A DNA stretch of 64,000 bases from Glaciimonas soli (GTDB lineage: Bacteria > Pseudomonadota > Gammaproteobacteria > Burkholderiales > Burkholderiaceae_D), in NCBI RefSeq assembly GCF_009497155.1, contig NZ_WINI01000003.1, forward strand, positions 186,001 through 250,000, written 5' to 3'. Within the stretch, counting starts at the first letter, position 1. The number at the start of each line of letters is the position of its first letter. The notes below the pieces were generated by a model, which saw only the letters and a list, made by a program, of their open reading frames with translations, was not told where the DNA came from and ran no database searches. Shown one piece after another: positions 32,673 to 40,797 of this stretch. A program made the translations under genes and the position numbers.

Positions 32673-32894
32673 CTACGTTGTAATAGATGTAACGTACAAC
32701 GCCTCAACCTTTTCCCGCGCCCAAGGTGTTTTGCGTAAAAACTTTAAACTGGATTTGATACTGGGATCACTTTGAAAACAACGAATCTCAATCATTTTGC
32801 CAAGCTGCTCCCAGCCGTAGTAATCGACCAGCGCCGTCAAGAGGTTTTCCAGGGTGATGCCTTGAAGTGGATCTTTTGTATTTGTTGATGCCAT
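32673..32894 (-). CDS. VF530-family small DNA-binding protein (DUF2132)
   Basis: A 73-residue protein with the family sequence [40 protein letters not shown] and [22 protein letters not shown]530-type proteins are small helical proteins proposed to bind DNA; the role is unknown. It starts four bases after the DUF1653 gene stop, forming a compact three-gene run. Confidence 0.85.
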   Translation of the reverse strand: MASTNTKDPLQGITLENLLTALVDYYGWEQLGKMIEIRCFQSDPSIKSSLKFLRKTPWAREKVEALYVTSITT

Positions 32895-32897
32895 GAT

Positions 32898-33116
32898 CTA
32901 TTTCCCTGCTGAAATTTCCACTGCTTCTATTTTCGTAAATCGCTGCACCATTTTTCCTTCATGTTCAATTTGCTCAAAGAACACCGTGCTCGGACGCGTC
33001 CAAATGGTGCCGTTGACCATCGCGCGATACACAATCATCGTTACCGTTGGATCTGATTCCAAGGTTGCTTCGCAAATGAATTCATAGATACCGCCTTTAA
33101 AATGCTGATACTGCAC
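32898..33116 (-). CDS. DUF1653 family protein
   Basis: A protein of about 72 residues matching DUF1653 (YQHFKGGIYEFICEATLESD, VYRAMVNGTIWTRPSTVFFE). A GTG start at 33116 with GGGAGAG upstream is chosen because the conserved domain begins there; the ATG at 33158 would add 14 residues and overlap the upstream gene. DUF1653 has no confirmed function. The gene lies 2 bases after one small ORF and 3 before the next, so all three should be cotranscribed. Confidence 0.8.
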   Translation of the reverse strand: MQYQHFKGGIYEFICEATLESDPTVTMIVYRAMVNGTIWTRPSTVFFEQIEHEGKMVQRFTKIEAVEISAGK

Positions 33117-33118
33117 TT

Positions 33119-33349
33119 CTACTCTCCCGCAAATTCGGCAGCCGCCTTCGCCGTCCACAACGCCTTGTTATGTGATTCAAAAGGCGCATCATAACCTTCA
33201 ACTTGCCCATCCTCATCAATAAAATGTACCCACCATCCATGCTCATCATGCACAATCGCGGTATCGCCGGGGCGACAATGCTGTGCAATTTCTTCACCAC
33301 TCTCCAGAGTGACTATATTTGTTCTTCTATGTTTAATCGTTGTTGACAT
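33119..33349 (-). CDS. Small uncharacterised protein
   Basis: A 76-residue protein I do not recognise: MSTTIKHRRTNIVTLESGEE, then HCRPGDTAIVHDEHGWWVHF and an Ala-rich end. The start at 33349 has GGAG nine bases upstream; an ATG six codons earlier has no ribosome site. No signal or membrane segment. Likely cytoplasmic. It leads a tight operon with the DUF1653 and VF530 genes, which supports its being real. Confidence 0.7.
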   Translation of the reverse strand: MSTTIKHRRTNIVTLESGEEIAQHCRPGDTAIVHDEHGWWVHFIDEDGQVEGYDAPFESHNKALWTAKAAAEFAGE

Positions 33350-33382
33350 GCGTCTTGTCTCCACCATGGGTTACAGATAAAT

Positions 33383-34345
33383 ATGAAAAAGCATCACTTC
33401 ATTTTGATGTTGATTGCGGCTCTCATCGCCGCCATCGCTTGTATGTTCTTTTATCCGCAAGAAGCGAAAGTCATAAAGCTCACTGAACAACGTGCAAGCA
33501 AGCAAACGACAACTATGCCCGTTGCGGCCATTTCAGTTGTTCCTACACGAGCAGTACACAACCGATCCGCATTCATTGCAATATCAAAAGCATATCAATC
33601 GACCAATGATTTATATGCGCTGTATGCAAAATACCGTAACAGCGAAAACGCCGATGAAAAATATTTCGCATGGAATGCACTGCAATTTTGCGCGCGTTAT
33701 GCCCTTCCAGGCCGGGGAAATGTCATCGTCGTTCTACCGAAGTCGCCACCATATAAATTATTAGATGGACCGGCAAATAGCGCTCCCTCCAGAGATATTG
33801 CGGATCGCAATCTCGCTGCGCGTTGTGCCGGATTTACAAATATGACAGTTGATGCCCTCAAAGCTGAGAACAAAGCATTAGGCAAGGAAGTGCAAAATGG
33901 CGATAGCTATGCGGCCATAGAATATAAACTTATCGCCTTAGATAAAATTGGCAAAAAAGACGAAGCACACCTCTTGGCTAAAAACGCTTTTTTGTCGCAA
34001 GAACCTGATGCCATTGTCGCCCTGACTGGCTACATGCAAACGCTATGGGATGATGCTGAGCATAAAAACACTAACGAAAATATAGAAGTAAAAGATTTGC
34101 AAAGTGTAAAACCAGATACACGTGCGATGGGATTTCATTTAGCGGCTTGCGATCTCGGCTTAGATTGCAGTGCTCATGCTGTTGACGTGGAAGGAATGTG
34201 CGTCTATGGGGGGAGTTGTGAAATGCCAATGGAAGAAGCGTTGAAGCAACTTCTTACACCGGCAGAGATTGACGACATGCTCAATAAAAGAGATTTTTAT
34301 GTTCAAGCAATTAAGGCTGGTGACTATAAAGCGGTCGGATTATAG
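33383..34345 (+). CDS. Uncharacterised exported or membrane-anchored protein
   Basis: A 320-residue protein that I cannot assign. One hydrophobic segment at residues 6-24 (HFILMLIAALIAAIACMFFY) looks like an anchor or signal peptide. The rest is soluble and mainly helical, with paired cysteines in the C-terminal third (CDLGLDCSAHAVDVEGMCVY, GGSCEM) that could form disulfides in the periplasm. It is divergent from the small-gene operon (33-base gap) and converges on amn. No repeats of the Sel1 type were clear. Confidence 0.7.
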   Translation: MKKHHFILMLIAALIAAIACMFFYPQEAKVIKLTEQRASKQTTTMPVAAISVVPTRAVHNRSAFIAISKAYQSTNDLYALYAKYRNSENADEKYFAWNALQFCARYALPGRGNVIVVLPKSPPYKLLDGPANSAPSRDIADRNLAARCAGFTNMTVDALKAENKALGKEVQNGDSYAAIEYKLIALDKIGKKDEAHLLAKNAFLSQEPDAIVALTGYMQTLWDDAEHKNTNENIEVKDLQSVKPDTRAMGFHLAACDLGLDCSAHAVDVEGMCVYGGSCEMPMEEALKQLLTPAEIDDMLNKRDFYVQAIKAGDYKAVGL

Positions 34346-34350
34346 TCACC
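34319..34350. terminator. Hairpin at the end of the exported protein gene
   Basis: A perfect ten-base stem (GGTGACTATA / TATAGTCACC) with a 12-base loop overlaps the stop codon at 34343-34345. It lies in the 11-base gap between convergent genes. There is no strong T-run, so a terminator role is only possible. Confidence 0.4.
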
Positions 34351-34356
34351 AGCAAT

Positions 34357-35871
34357 TTAACGGAACGCAGGCTCACTAAAGCTGCGCAACTTCCGGCTAT
34401 GCAGTTGATCCACACCTTGATTACGTAAAACTTCCAGTGCATGGATGCCTATTTTCAAATGCTGGTTTACGCGCTGCTCGTAAAACCGATTTGCCATCCC
34501 CGGCAATTTGATTTCGCCATGCAACGGTTTGTCGGAAACACACAATAAAGTCCCATAAGGGACACGGAAACGGAAACCATTTGCGGCCACAGTGGCGCTT
34601 TCCATATCCAATGCAATGCAACGACTTTGATTGAAGCGCAATAAAGGCACGCGGTGATCGCGTAGTTCCCAATTGCGATCATCGACTGACGCTACCGTGC
34701 CGGTGCGCATGATGCGCTTGAGTTCATATCCGTCTAGTTGCGTGATATGCGCCACCGCATCCTGCAATGCCATTTGCACTTCTGCCAGCGCTGGAATCGG
34801 CACCCACAATGGCAAGTCATCATCCAGCACATGATCATCACGCACGTACGCATGTGCCAACACATAATCCCCCATCCTTTGCGACGCCGCCAAACCGGCG
34901 CAGTGTCCCAGCATCAACCAGCCATGTGGACGCAAAACGGCGACGTGATCAGTGATGGTTTTGGCGTTCGATGGGCCAACACCGATATTGATCAGCGTGA
35001 TGCCAGAACCATCCGCACGTTGCAAATGATATGCCGGCATTTGCGGTTGTCGCGCTGGTGCAATGCCGGTGATAGCGCGATCGGATGGCAAGTCATCCAG
35101 ATTGGCATTCCATGTTGTCAAATCACCCGGCTCGACAAATGCCGTGTATTGCTGACGATAAATGCGCTGTTCCGGGTCATCGGTTTCCTGCATCAATTCG
35201 CGTCCCATGCGAATGAACTCATCGACGTAAAACGCATAGTTGGTAAACAAAACGTAGCGCTGAAAACGGTCCGGAGAAGTCGCGGTGTAATGCTTCAAAC
35301 GATGCAAAGAATAATCAATTCGTGGTGCTGTAAACAGTGCTAATGGATGTGGTTCACCGGCTGCCTCGGCATAAGTTCCGTTAACGATGCAATCATCCAT
35401 CGTCGCCAAATTCGGCAAATCAAATACATCCGGCAAAGAACGCAAATGATCGGAATCGAGCGTACCTTCGACGTGTATCCCTTCGGAGAAAGCAAAGTGC
35501 ACCGGAATCGGCATATCACTGACGCCAATTTCCAGCGGCACATCATGATTGTCGCGTAATAATTTGAATTGACTGATTAAATATTGGGTATATAAAGCTG
35601 GTCGCGTTAGCGTCGTTTGGTAGACGCCAGGGCCGGCCACGAAGCCGAATGATTGCCGCGTATCGGCACGGGTATGAAACTCAGTGGTTACACGCACAAA
35701 CGGATAGCAGGCACGCACACGTCCAGGCAATACTTCGCCGTTAGAAAAACGTTTAAACGCATCGCGCAATAACGCTGTGTTGTGTTCGTAAATAGCGCAC
35801 ACACGCTCAACTGCTGCATGTGGATCGGTGAATTTTTCAGTAGCGAACATTGCATCTCCGTAGGACATCAA
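34357..35871 (-). CDS. amn: AMP nucleosidase
   Basis: A 504-residue enzyme that hydrolyses AMP to adenine and ribose 5-phosphate in the cytoplasm. The N-terminal AMNp_N domain (ICAIYEHN.., RVRACYPFVRVTTEFHTRADTR) is followed by a nucleoside phosphorylase-like domain with ITLINIGVGPSNAKTITDHVAVLRP and MLGHCAGL. Length matches the long Amn form. It ends 11 bases from the convergent exported-protein gene; upstream lies a REP-like element and a GST gene in the same direction. Confidence 0.92.
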   Translation of the reverse strand: MMSYGDAMFATEKFTDPHAAVERVCAIYEHNTALLRDAFKRFSNGEVLPGRVRACYPFVRVTTEFHTRADTRQSFGFVAGPGVYQTTLTRPALYTQYLISQFKLLRDNHDVPLEIGVSDMPIPVHFAFSEGIHVEGTLDSDHLRSLPDVFDLPNLATMDDCIVNGTYAEAAGEPHPLALFTAPRIDYSLHRLKHYTATSPDRFQRYVLFTNYAFYVDEFIRMGRELMQETDDPEQRIYRQQYTAFVEPGDLTTWNANLDDLPSDRAITGIAPARQPQMPAYHLQRADGSGITLINIGVGPSNAKTITDHVAVLRPHGWLMLGHCAGLAASQRMGDYVLAHAYVRDDHVLDDDLPLWVPIPALAEVQMALQDAVAHITQLDGYELKRIMRTGTVASVDDRNWELRDHRVPLLRFNQSRCIALDMESATVAANGFRFRVPYGTLLCVSDKPLHGEIKLPGMANRFYEQRVNQHLKIGIHALEVLRNQGVDQLHSRKLRSFSEPAFR

Positions 35872-35905
35872 GATGCATTCATTCTACTGGGATTGCGTGG
35901 AATAA

Positions 35906-35930
35906 GGTAGGTCGGAAATGATGACCTGCC
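35906..35930. repeat. REP-like palindrome upstream of amn
   Basis: GGTAGGTC and GACCTGCC form an eight-base stem (one G-T pair) around GGAAATGAT. The GGTC-GGAAATG..GACCTGCC pattern also occurs at 62148-62180, where the stem is longer. Both are intergenic. A RAYT gene is in the window, so these may be its REP substrates or relics (inference). Confidence 0.55.
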
Positions 35931-35935
35931 AATGA

Positions 35936-36607
35936 CTAACGCATTAAATCGTACTGCCCGCCCTTTTCAACCGCGCGCAAATACGCAGGGCGCTCATGAA
36001 TCCGTTTTAAAAATGCCATCAGTCGGGGACGGCTTTCGTTAAGGCCACCGCGTGAACTTGCGGCCTCTAATGGAAAACTCATTTGAATATCGGCAGCACT
36101 GAATTCTTCACCCGCAAACCAGGTGCTTTTACCTAGTTCCGCTTCCAAAAAATCCAGATGTGTCGCGATCTGCGGATTAATATAATTTTTCTGCATGCCG
36201 CCAGAAATCATCTTGGCAAATGGTCGCAGAAATGCTGGCATCGGCGGTTTGTCGATGCGGCCGAAAATTAATTTTAATAGCAGCGGATGCATGGCCGAAC
36301 CTTCGGCGTAATGCAGCCAATAGGTATAGCGCAATCTGTCTTTGCTGCCAAACTCTGGAATCAAACGACCACCACCGTACTGTTGCACCAGATATTCAAT
36401 AATCGCGCCTGACTCCGCGATGGTGTTGTGCTCATCGCTGATCACGGGCGACTTTCCAAGTGGATGCACAGCGCGCAATTCAGCTGGTGCCAGCATGGTT
36501 TTTGGGTTGCGCTGGTAGCGTTTTATTTCATACGGCAACCCTAGTTCTTCCAACAACCAGAGTACACGCTGTGAGCGCGAGTTATTTAAGTGGTGTACCG
36601 TGATCAT
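35936..36607 (-). CDS. Glutathione S-transferase
   Basis: A 223-residue GST. The N-terminal thioredoxin-like domain has MITVHHLNNSRSQRVLWLLEELGLPYE with the active-site Ser in NNSRSQR, followed by the glutathione-binding cis-Pro segment LGKSPVI and ESGAIIEYL. The helical C-terminal domain has the N-capping box AADIQMSFPLEA. Substrate unknown. Cytoplasmic. Confidence 0.9.
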   Translation of the reverse strand: MITVHHLNNSRSQRVLWLLEELGLPYEIKRYQRNPKTMLAPAELRAVHPLGKSPVISDEHNTIAESGAIIEYLVQQYGGGRLIPEFGSKDRLRYTYWLHYAEGSAMHPLLLKLIFGRIDKPPMPAFLRPFAKMISGGMQKNYINPQIATHLDFLEAELGKSTWFAGEEFSAADIQMSFPLEAASSRGGLNESRPRLMAFLKRIHERPAYLRAVEKGGQYDLMR

Positions 36608-36680
36608 GCGCTCTCCAATAGACTACATTTTATTAAGACTTACGCAAAAAATTATCACCCAAGTGCCCACTACTGAAATG

Positions 36681-37517
36681 TTACCGCGCCGATCCACCAA
36701 AAAACTCACGCATCATAAATGATTCCAGTCCAGCCTGATCGGTTGGACGTGCGGACAAGGTAATGACCTTACCCAAGCGCTGCGAATCCCATTGGAAATC
36801 ACCTTGATAGCGTTTACGGATCAGCTCGATCATGCTTCTAATGATGGCGATTTCCAGATTGCCATCTGGTCCAGCCTGAACATCAATATACTGGCGACGA
36901 TTTTCACGGGCAGTACCGCCCCAACCGTTGAATGCGTATTGCGCGGAGCTAGTGCCTTTGTGAATAATCTGGAATACGCCACCGCCACCACCTCTGTGGG
37001 TAAGGAAATTGATGTTGGCCAGCGCAACCGCGTTGTCTGCCGCTGGCGCTTGGCCGTTGCTGCCATTATCGTCAGGCGTTTCATTCTCGGTTAATCCAGC
37101 CGCTGCGCGACGTTTGGCACGCGCCGCTTCTATCATGGTGCTCATGTCCATGTCTGGCGACACCTTGGCAATCGGTGGCGGCTCTACGGGCTTTTCTTGT
37201 GGCGGCGTCGGCGTCGGTTTCGTGCGCGCAATCACGGGGGACGGACGAACTTTAGGCGTCACCTTGGCGACTTTAGGTTTACTGGCAGATTTCGTCGTAG
37301 GCGGTCGTGCCTGAGTCTTATGCACCGCCGAACTCGGTGATGTTTCTTGGATAAATGTGATATTCAACGCATCTGATGGCTCCGGGCGCATCTGAACGAC
37401 GATTTTGTCCGCTTGCGTCAGAACCAAAAACAGCAATACCACATGCAGCAACACTGTTACGGCGATGCTTATCCATGTCTTGCGGGTATCGTGCGGGGTA
37501 TATGGTGAAATCGTCAT
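36681..37517 (-). CDS. TonB-like protein with noncanonical C-terminus
   Basis: About 279 residues. The N-terminus (MTISPYTPHDTRKTWISIAV) continues into one membrane helix to VLLFLVL, then a Pro/Lys/Ala-rich stretch (about 60-125) as in TonB. The C-terminal domain (YAFNGWGGTARENRRQYIDV, then RKRYQGDFQWDSQRLGKVIT) does not look like the usual TonB receptor-binding domain. No exbB or exbD is nearby. The start is uncertain; an ATG ten codons upstream is also open. It is divergent from qseB. Role unknown, probably spans the periplasm. Confidence 0.7.
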   Translation of the reverse strand: MTISPYTPHDTRKTWISIAVTVLLHVVLLFLVLTQADKIVVQMRPEPSDALNITFIQETSPSSAVHKTQARPPTTKSASKPKVAKVTPKVRPSPVIARTKPTPTPPQEKPVEPPPIAKVSPDMDMSTMIEAARAKRRAAAGLTENETPDDNGSNGQAPAADNAVALANINFLTHRGGGGGVFQIIHKGTSSAQYAFNGWGGTARENRRQYIDVQAGPDGNLEIAIIRSMIELIRKRYQGDFQWDSQRLGKVITLSARPTDQAGLESFMMREFFGGSAR

Positions 37518-37718
37518 GTGTCGTACAAATTGCGCAAACGCTGCCATTAAAATTAATTAGCATTTCTGCAATTATTACTGTGAGCAAAGTAGTCGAAACC
37601 AAACAAAGCGCTACACTACAACAAAAAACGGCACCAAGTACGAGTGCCGTTAAGTTTTTACACTTAAGAAACATTCGCATAGCTTAAGTTACATGCACTC
37701 AAAAGAGAACAATCTCGC

Positions 37719-37735
37719 CTTAAGCCTGTCTTAAT
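37719..37735 (+). promoter_or_regulatory. PmrA/QseB-type box upstream of qseB
   Basis: CTTAAGCCTGTCTTAAT fits the consensus YTTAAK-N5-YTTAAK exactly and lies 23 bases before the qseB start. A second exact match lies upstream of ygiW at 39833-39849. This direct-repeat site is known for PmrA and QseB type response regulators, so autoregulation is likely. Confidence 0.7.
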
Positions 37736-37758
37736 CAGCCCAGCTTACAATTTATCTC

Positions 37759-38424
37759 ATGCGCATCCTCCTTGTCGAAGACGATCCCTCCCTCGGTGCC
37801 ACCGTACAATCCTGGCTGCAGCTTGATGGTTACGCGGTGGACTGGGTGCTGCGCGGCGATTCCGCGGCAACCGCACTGCAAACCCATTGCTATGACTGCG
37901 TACTGCTGGATCGCGGCTTACCGGGATTTTCCGGCGATCAACTTTTGCGGCAATTACGGCAAGCCCAGAATCTGGTCCCGATACTCTTGATCACTGCCCG
38001 CGATACCTTGGCCGACCGGATCGAAGGTTTGGATTTGGGGGCGGATGATTATTTGATCAAACCGTTTGACCTGGAGGAAATGTCGGCACGCATTCGCGCT
38101 GCCATGCGCCGCCATGGACAATTGTCGACGAATATTCTGACGCACGGCAAGATAGAGCTCAACCTGGCCAGCAAACGCGTTATGTCAGATGGTGCTGCAA
38201 TCGAACTGACTGCGCGCGAATTTGCGGTATTACACGCGTTGATGCTGCGGCGCCAGCAAATCGTCACTCGGGCGCAAATCGAAGAAACCTTATACGGCTG
38301 GGGCGACGAAGTGGAGAGCAATGCCATCGAAGTGCATATCCATCATCTGCGTAAAAAACTCGGTGCCTCATTCATCGTCACCTTGCGCGGCCTCGGCTAT
38401 CGTTTAAAAGAAGAGCATGTCTGA
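37759..38424 (+). CDS. qseB: OmpR-family response regulator, QseB-like
   Basis: A 221-residue regulator: receiver domain with Asp51 (CVLLDRGLPG), acidic pocket EDD at 7-9 and Lys near 103 (DYLIKPF), followed by an OmpR-type winged helix (TAREFAVLHALMLRRQQIVTR .. VHIHHLRKKLG). Its end overlaps the start of the sensor kinase gene by eight bases. The trio regulator-kinase-YgiW protein is the same as E. coli qseB-qseC near ygiW. In other bacteria the family also includes PmrA and TctD-like regulators, so the signal is uncertain. Confidence 0.88.
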   Translation: MRILLVEDDPSLGATVQSWLQLDGYAVDWVLRGDSAATALQTHCYDCVLLDRGLPGFSGDQLLRQLRQAQNLVPILLITARDTLADRIEGLDLGADDYLIKPFDLEEMSARIRAAMRRHGQLSTNILTHGKIELNLASKRVMSDGAAIELTAREFAVLHALMLRRQQIVTRAQIEETLYGWGDEVESNAIEVHIHHLRKKLGASFIVTLRGLGYRLKEEHV

Positions 38425-39805
38425 ACTGCCTCAAGATCACACCAGCGCCTCAAAGCCGCGTGCATATTCATTGCGATGGCGTTTACTGGGCACCATACTT
38501 GGTATCAGCACCTTATTGTGGCTGGCAAGTCTGACTATCATCGCGTTCATTGCGTGGCACGAAACCAACGAGGTGTTTGACGATGCCCTGAAGGAGTCCA
38601 GCTATCTGATCATGGCAGCCACCACTGATTTTAATGATAGAGGATTATTGAACGAAGCCGGAGTCGGTACCGGCGAGCCACGCAAAGTAGATATTCAATA
38701 TCAAATCGTGGTCAACGATAAAGTGATTCAGCGTACTGACAAAGCACCACACATACCTTTCGTTCCTGAATTTGAACGAAGTAAAGGTTTCACGAATATC
38801 GAGATCGACGGTACGCGGTGGCGTATCTTCGTAGTACGCAGCAAGGATGCACATTTTGAAGTGCAGGTCGGACAAAAATTTAAAAAACGCCTGGATATTC
38901 TGGATGAATTAGCGGATAGCCTAATTATTCCCGTCGTGTTGCTGCTAACGCTATTAGGCTTGGTCAGCTGGTACTGCGTCAGTCGCCTGATCAAACCGAT
39001 CAAACACACCGCCTATGCATTAACGCAAAAATCGTTAAACGACCTGAAGCCAGTCACGTTGGATAATCAACCTAGCGAATTGCAACCCATCGTCAGTGCA
39101 CTCAACGGTGTATTGCTACGTCTGGATACCGCGCTACAAGCTGAACGCCGTTTCACCGCCGATGCTGCCCATGAACTGCGTACTCCGCTGGCGGCTTTAC
39201 GGATGCATGTGCAATTATTGCAGCGTCAACATGGTGAACTGTCCATTCCGTTTCAAAAACTGCGCGATGATATAGATCGCAGTACAGCGTTGGTTGAAAA
39301 TTTATTAGCGCTGGCACGCCTGGACCCGATCAATCAAAGCAGCCTGCAACGACAAACCGTCACGCTGCAACCTTATCTGCAGGAATTGATACTAAACCAT
39401 GCAACTATGGCCGAGCAACGCGGCATACATTTGCAACTGCACTGCAACGCTGATCATCTGAGCATGAATGCCGACATGATGCAGATCGCCTTACGCAATC
39501 TGCTCGACAATGCATTACGCTACAGTTCAGAAAACAGCACCGTTCGCATCGCTACCAGCAAGACCGCAGGCATGTTGCGGATCGCCATTTGCGACGACGG
39601 CCCTGGTGTCGATGCCGAACAACGGGGCAGACTGAGTGAGCGTTTTTTTCGGGTACTAGGTAGTGGTAAAAGCGGGAATGGTTTGGGACTATCTATCGTC
39701 CGTCGCATCGCCGAATTGCACGGCGCAACTCTCTCTTTTGGCGATGGCTTGCATGGTCGTGGGTTGGGTGTTTTTCTGGATTTTCCACAGCAAGAAAGCA
39801 TCTGA
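38417..39805 (+). CDS. qseC: Sensor histidine kinase, QseC-like
   Basis: A 462-residue membrane kinase: membrane helices at about 22-45 and 167-190 enclose a periplasmic sensor domain of about 120 residues, then a HAMP-like linker, the H-box with His252 (TADAAHELRTPLAALR), and an ATPase domain with N-box NADMMQIALRNLLDNALRYS and G-boxes DDGPGV and GNGLGLSIV. It is translationally coupled to the regulator. The periplasmic part was not matched to a known ligand. Confidence 0.9.
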   Translation: MSELPQDHTSASKPRAYSLRWRLLGTILGISTLLWLASLTIIAFIAWHETNEVFDDALKESSYLIMAATTDFNDRGLLNEAGVGTGEPRKVDIQYQIVVNDKVIQRTDKAPHIPFVPEFERSKGFTNIEIDGTRWRIFVVRSKDAHFEVQVGQKFKKRLDILDELADSLIIPVVLLLTLLGLVSWYCVSRLIKPIKHTAYALTQKSLNDLKPVTLDNQPSELQPIVSALNGVLLRLDTALQAERRFTADAAHELRTPLAALRMHVQLLQRQHGELSIPFQKLRDDIDRSTALVENLLALARLDPINQSSLQRQTVTLQPYLQELILNHATMAEQRGIHLQLHCNADHLSMNADMMQIALRNLLDNALRYSSENSTVRIATSKTAGMLRIAICDDGPGVDAEQRGRLSERFFRVLGSGKSGNGLGLSIVRRIAELHGATLSFGDGLHGRGLGVFLDFPQQESI

Positions 39806-39832
39806 CATCAGCCGTTGTCGTTACTTATAGTT

Positions 39833-39849
39833 CTTAAGACAAGCTTAAG
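39833..39849 (+). promoter_or_regulatory. PmrA/QseB-type box upstream of ygiW
   Basis: CTTAAGACAAGCTTAAG fits YTTAAK-N5-YTTAAK exactly. It lies 79 bases before the ygiW-like start and after the kinase gene, so ygiW probably has its own regulator-dependent promoter. Confidence 0.7.
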
Positions 39850-39927
39850 CTTGATAGCGCCTAATAGCATCAAGGTCAGCGCACGCTTTAGCACTGGTCG
39901 TTGCTAACGTAACTATCAAGGAATTAT

Positions 39928-40341
39928 ATGGTGCACATCAATAAACTTATCATCATTGCCGTTTTATCAGCCAGTTCCACCGCCGTTATCGCGCAAGGCT
40001 ATAGCGGTCCATCTACTGACCCTGCCTCGAAAACTACCGCCAGTCCTCATTACAACGGTCCATCGACAGTACCCACCATGACTGTCAAACAGTTGCTGGC
40101 AAATGGCAGTGACGATCAATATGTGACCGTAATCGGAAAGATAGTCCGTCATACCGGTGGCGAGCACTATGTGTTTTCTGATGCCAGTGGCGAAATGAAA
40201 GTTGAGATTTCACATAAACATTTCCCGGCAAACACCACTATCAACGCTACAACGCTGGTCGAAATCACCGGAAAATTCGATAAAAATCTCATAGCCGAGT
40301 CGGAATTAGACGTGAAGAAAATTAACGTAATAACAGCATAA
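39928..40341 (+). CDS. YgiW/YdeI-family periplasmic stress protein (BOF domain)
   Basis: A 137-residue secreted protein: signal peptide (residues 1-22, ending VIAQG) and an OB-fold BOF domain (TVKQLLANGSDDQYVTVIGK, then HYVFSDASGEMKVEI). The family is implicated in resistance to peroxide, metals and cationic peptides. An 18-residue segment after the signal contains two near-identical YSGPST / YNGPST units. It follows the sensor kinase and has a regulator box upstream. Confidence 0.87.
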   Translation: MVHINKLIIIAVLSASSTAVIAQGYSGPSTDPASKTTASPHYNGPSTVPTMTVKQLLANGSDDQYVTVIGKIVRHTGGEHYVFSDASGEMKVEISHKHFPANTTINATTLVEITGKFDKNLIAESELDVKKINVITA

Positions 40342-40419
40342 GCAAGCTATAGAAATAGGCGAGGCGCCGTTAATTCACGGGCCTTGAAATTGTCGCTTTT
40401 AACAAATCTGGAGGTACCT

Positions 40420-40704
40420 ATGTATTGTCCTGTATGCAAAGACAAAGAGCTGGTCATGAGCGAGCGTCAAAGCATCGAAATCGACTATTGTCCAGGCTGT
40501 CGCGGTGTGTGGTTAGATCGCGGTGAACTTGATAAAATTATTCAGAAATCGGTTCAGGACCAAGTAGCTGATGCACTGCATCCAACACAAACAGCACGTG
40601 AACCTGAATATCAACCTTCTCACCATAGTCAACATTCACGCCATGGCGACAATCGCTATCGCACAAAAAAGAAAGAAAGCTTTTGGCAAGAATTGTTCGA
40701 TTAA
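40420..40704 (+). CDS. Zinc-ribbon (TFIIB-type) protein
   Basis: A 94-residue protein. The start at 40420 has GGAGGT nine bases upstream and begins MYCPVCKDKELVM; the upstream ATG at 40384 has no ribosome site. Two CxxC pairs (CPVC, CPGC) and GVWLDRGELDKII are the zf-TFIIB signature. The C-terminal half is His/Gln-rich and low complexity (QPSHHSQHSRHGDNRYR). Function unknown; typically a small cytoplasmic protein. Confidence 0.85.
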   Translation: MYCPVCKDKELVMSERQSIEIDYCPGCRGVWLDRGELDKIIQKSVQDQVADALHPTQTAREPEYQPSHHSQHSRHGDNRYRTKKKESFWQELFD

Positions 40705-40741
40705 TTTGATTTAATTTTTATCGGATTTTAATTAGATAAAA

Positions 40742-40784
40742 CAGAAATAGAGTGGGCACTAAAACCCGTGCTCTCCTATTTCTG
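40742..40784. terminator. Hairpin between convergent genes
   Basis: CAGAAATAG and CTATTTCTG pair, continuing with a partly paired GGGCAC / GTGC inner stem. It lies between the zinc-ribbon gene and tauC, which converge, so it may stop transcription from both sides. No clear T-run follows on either side. Confidence 0.5.
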
Positions 40785-40797
40785 CAGAATATCGACA

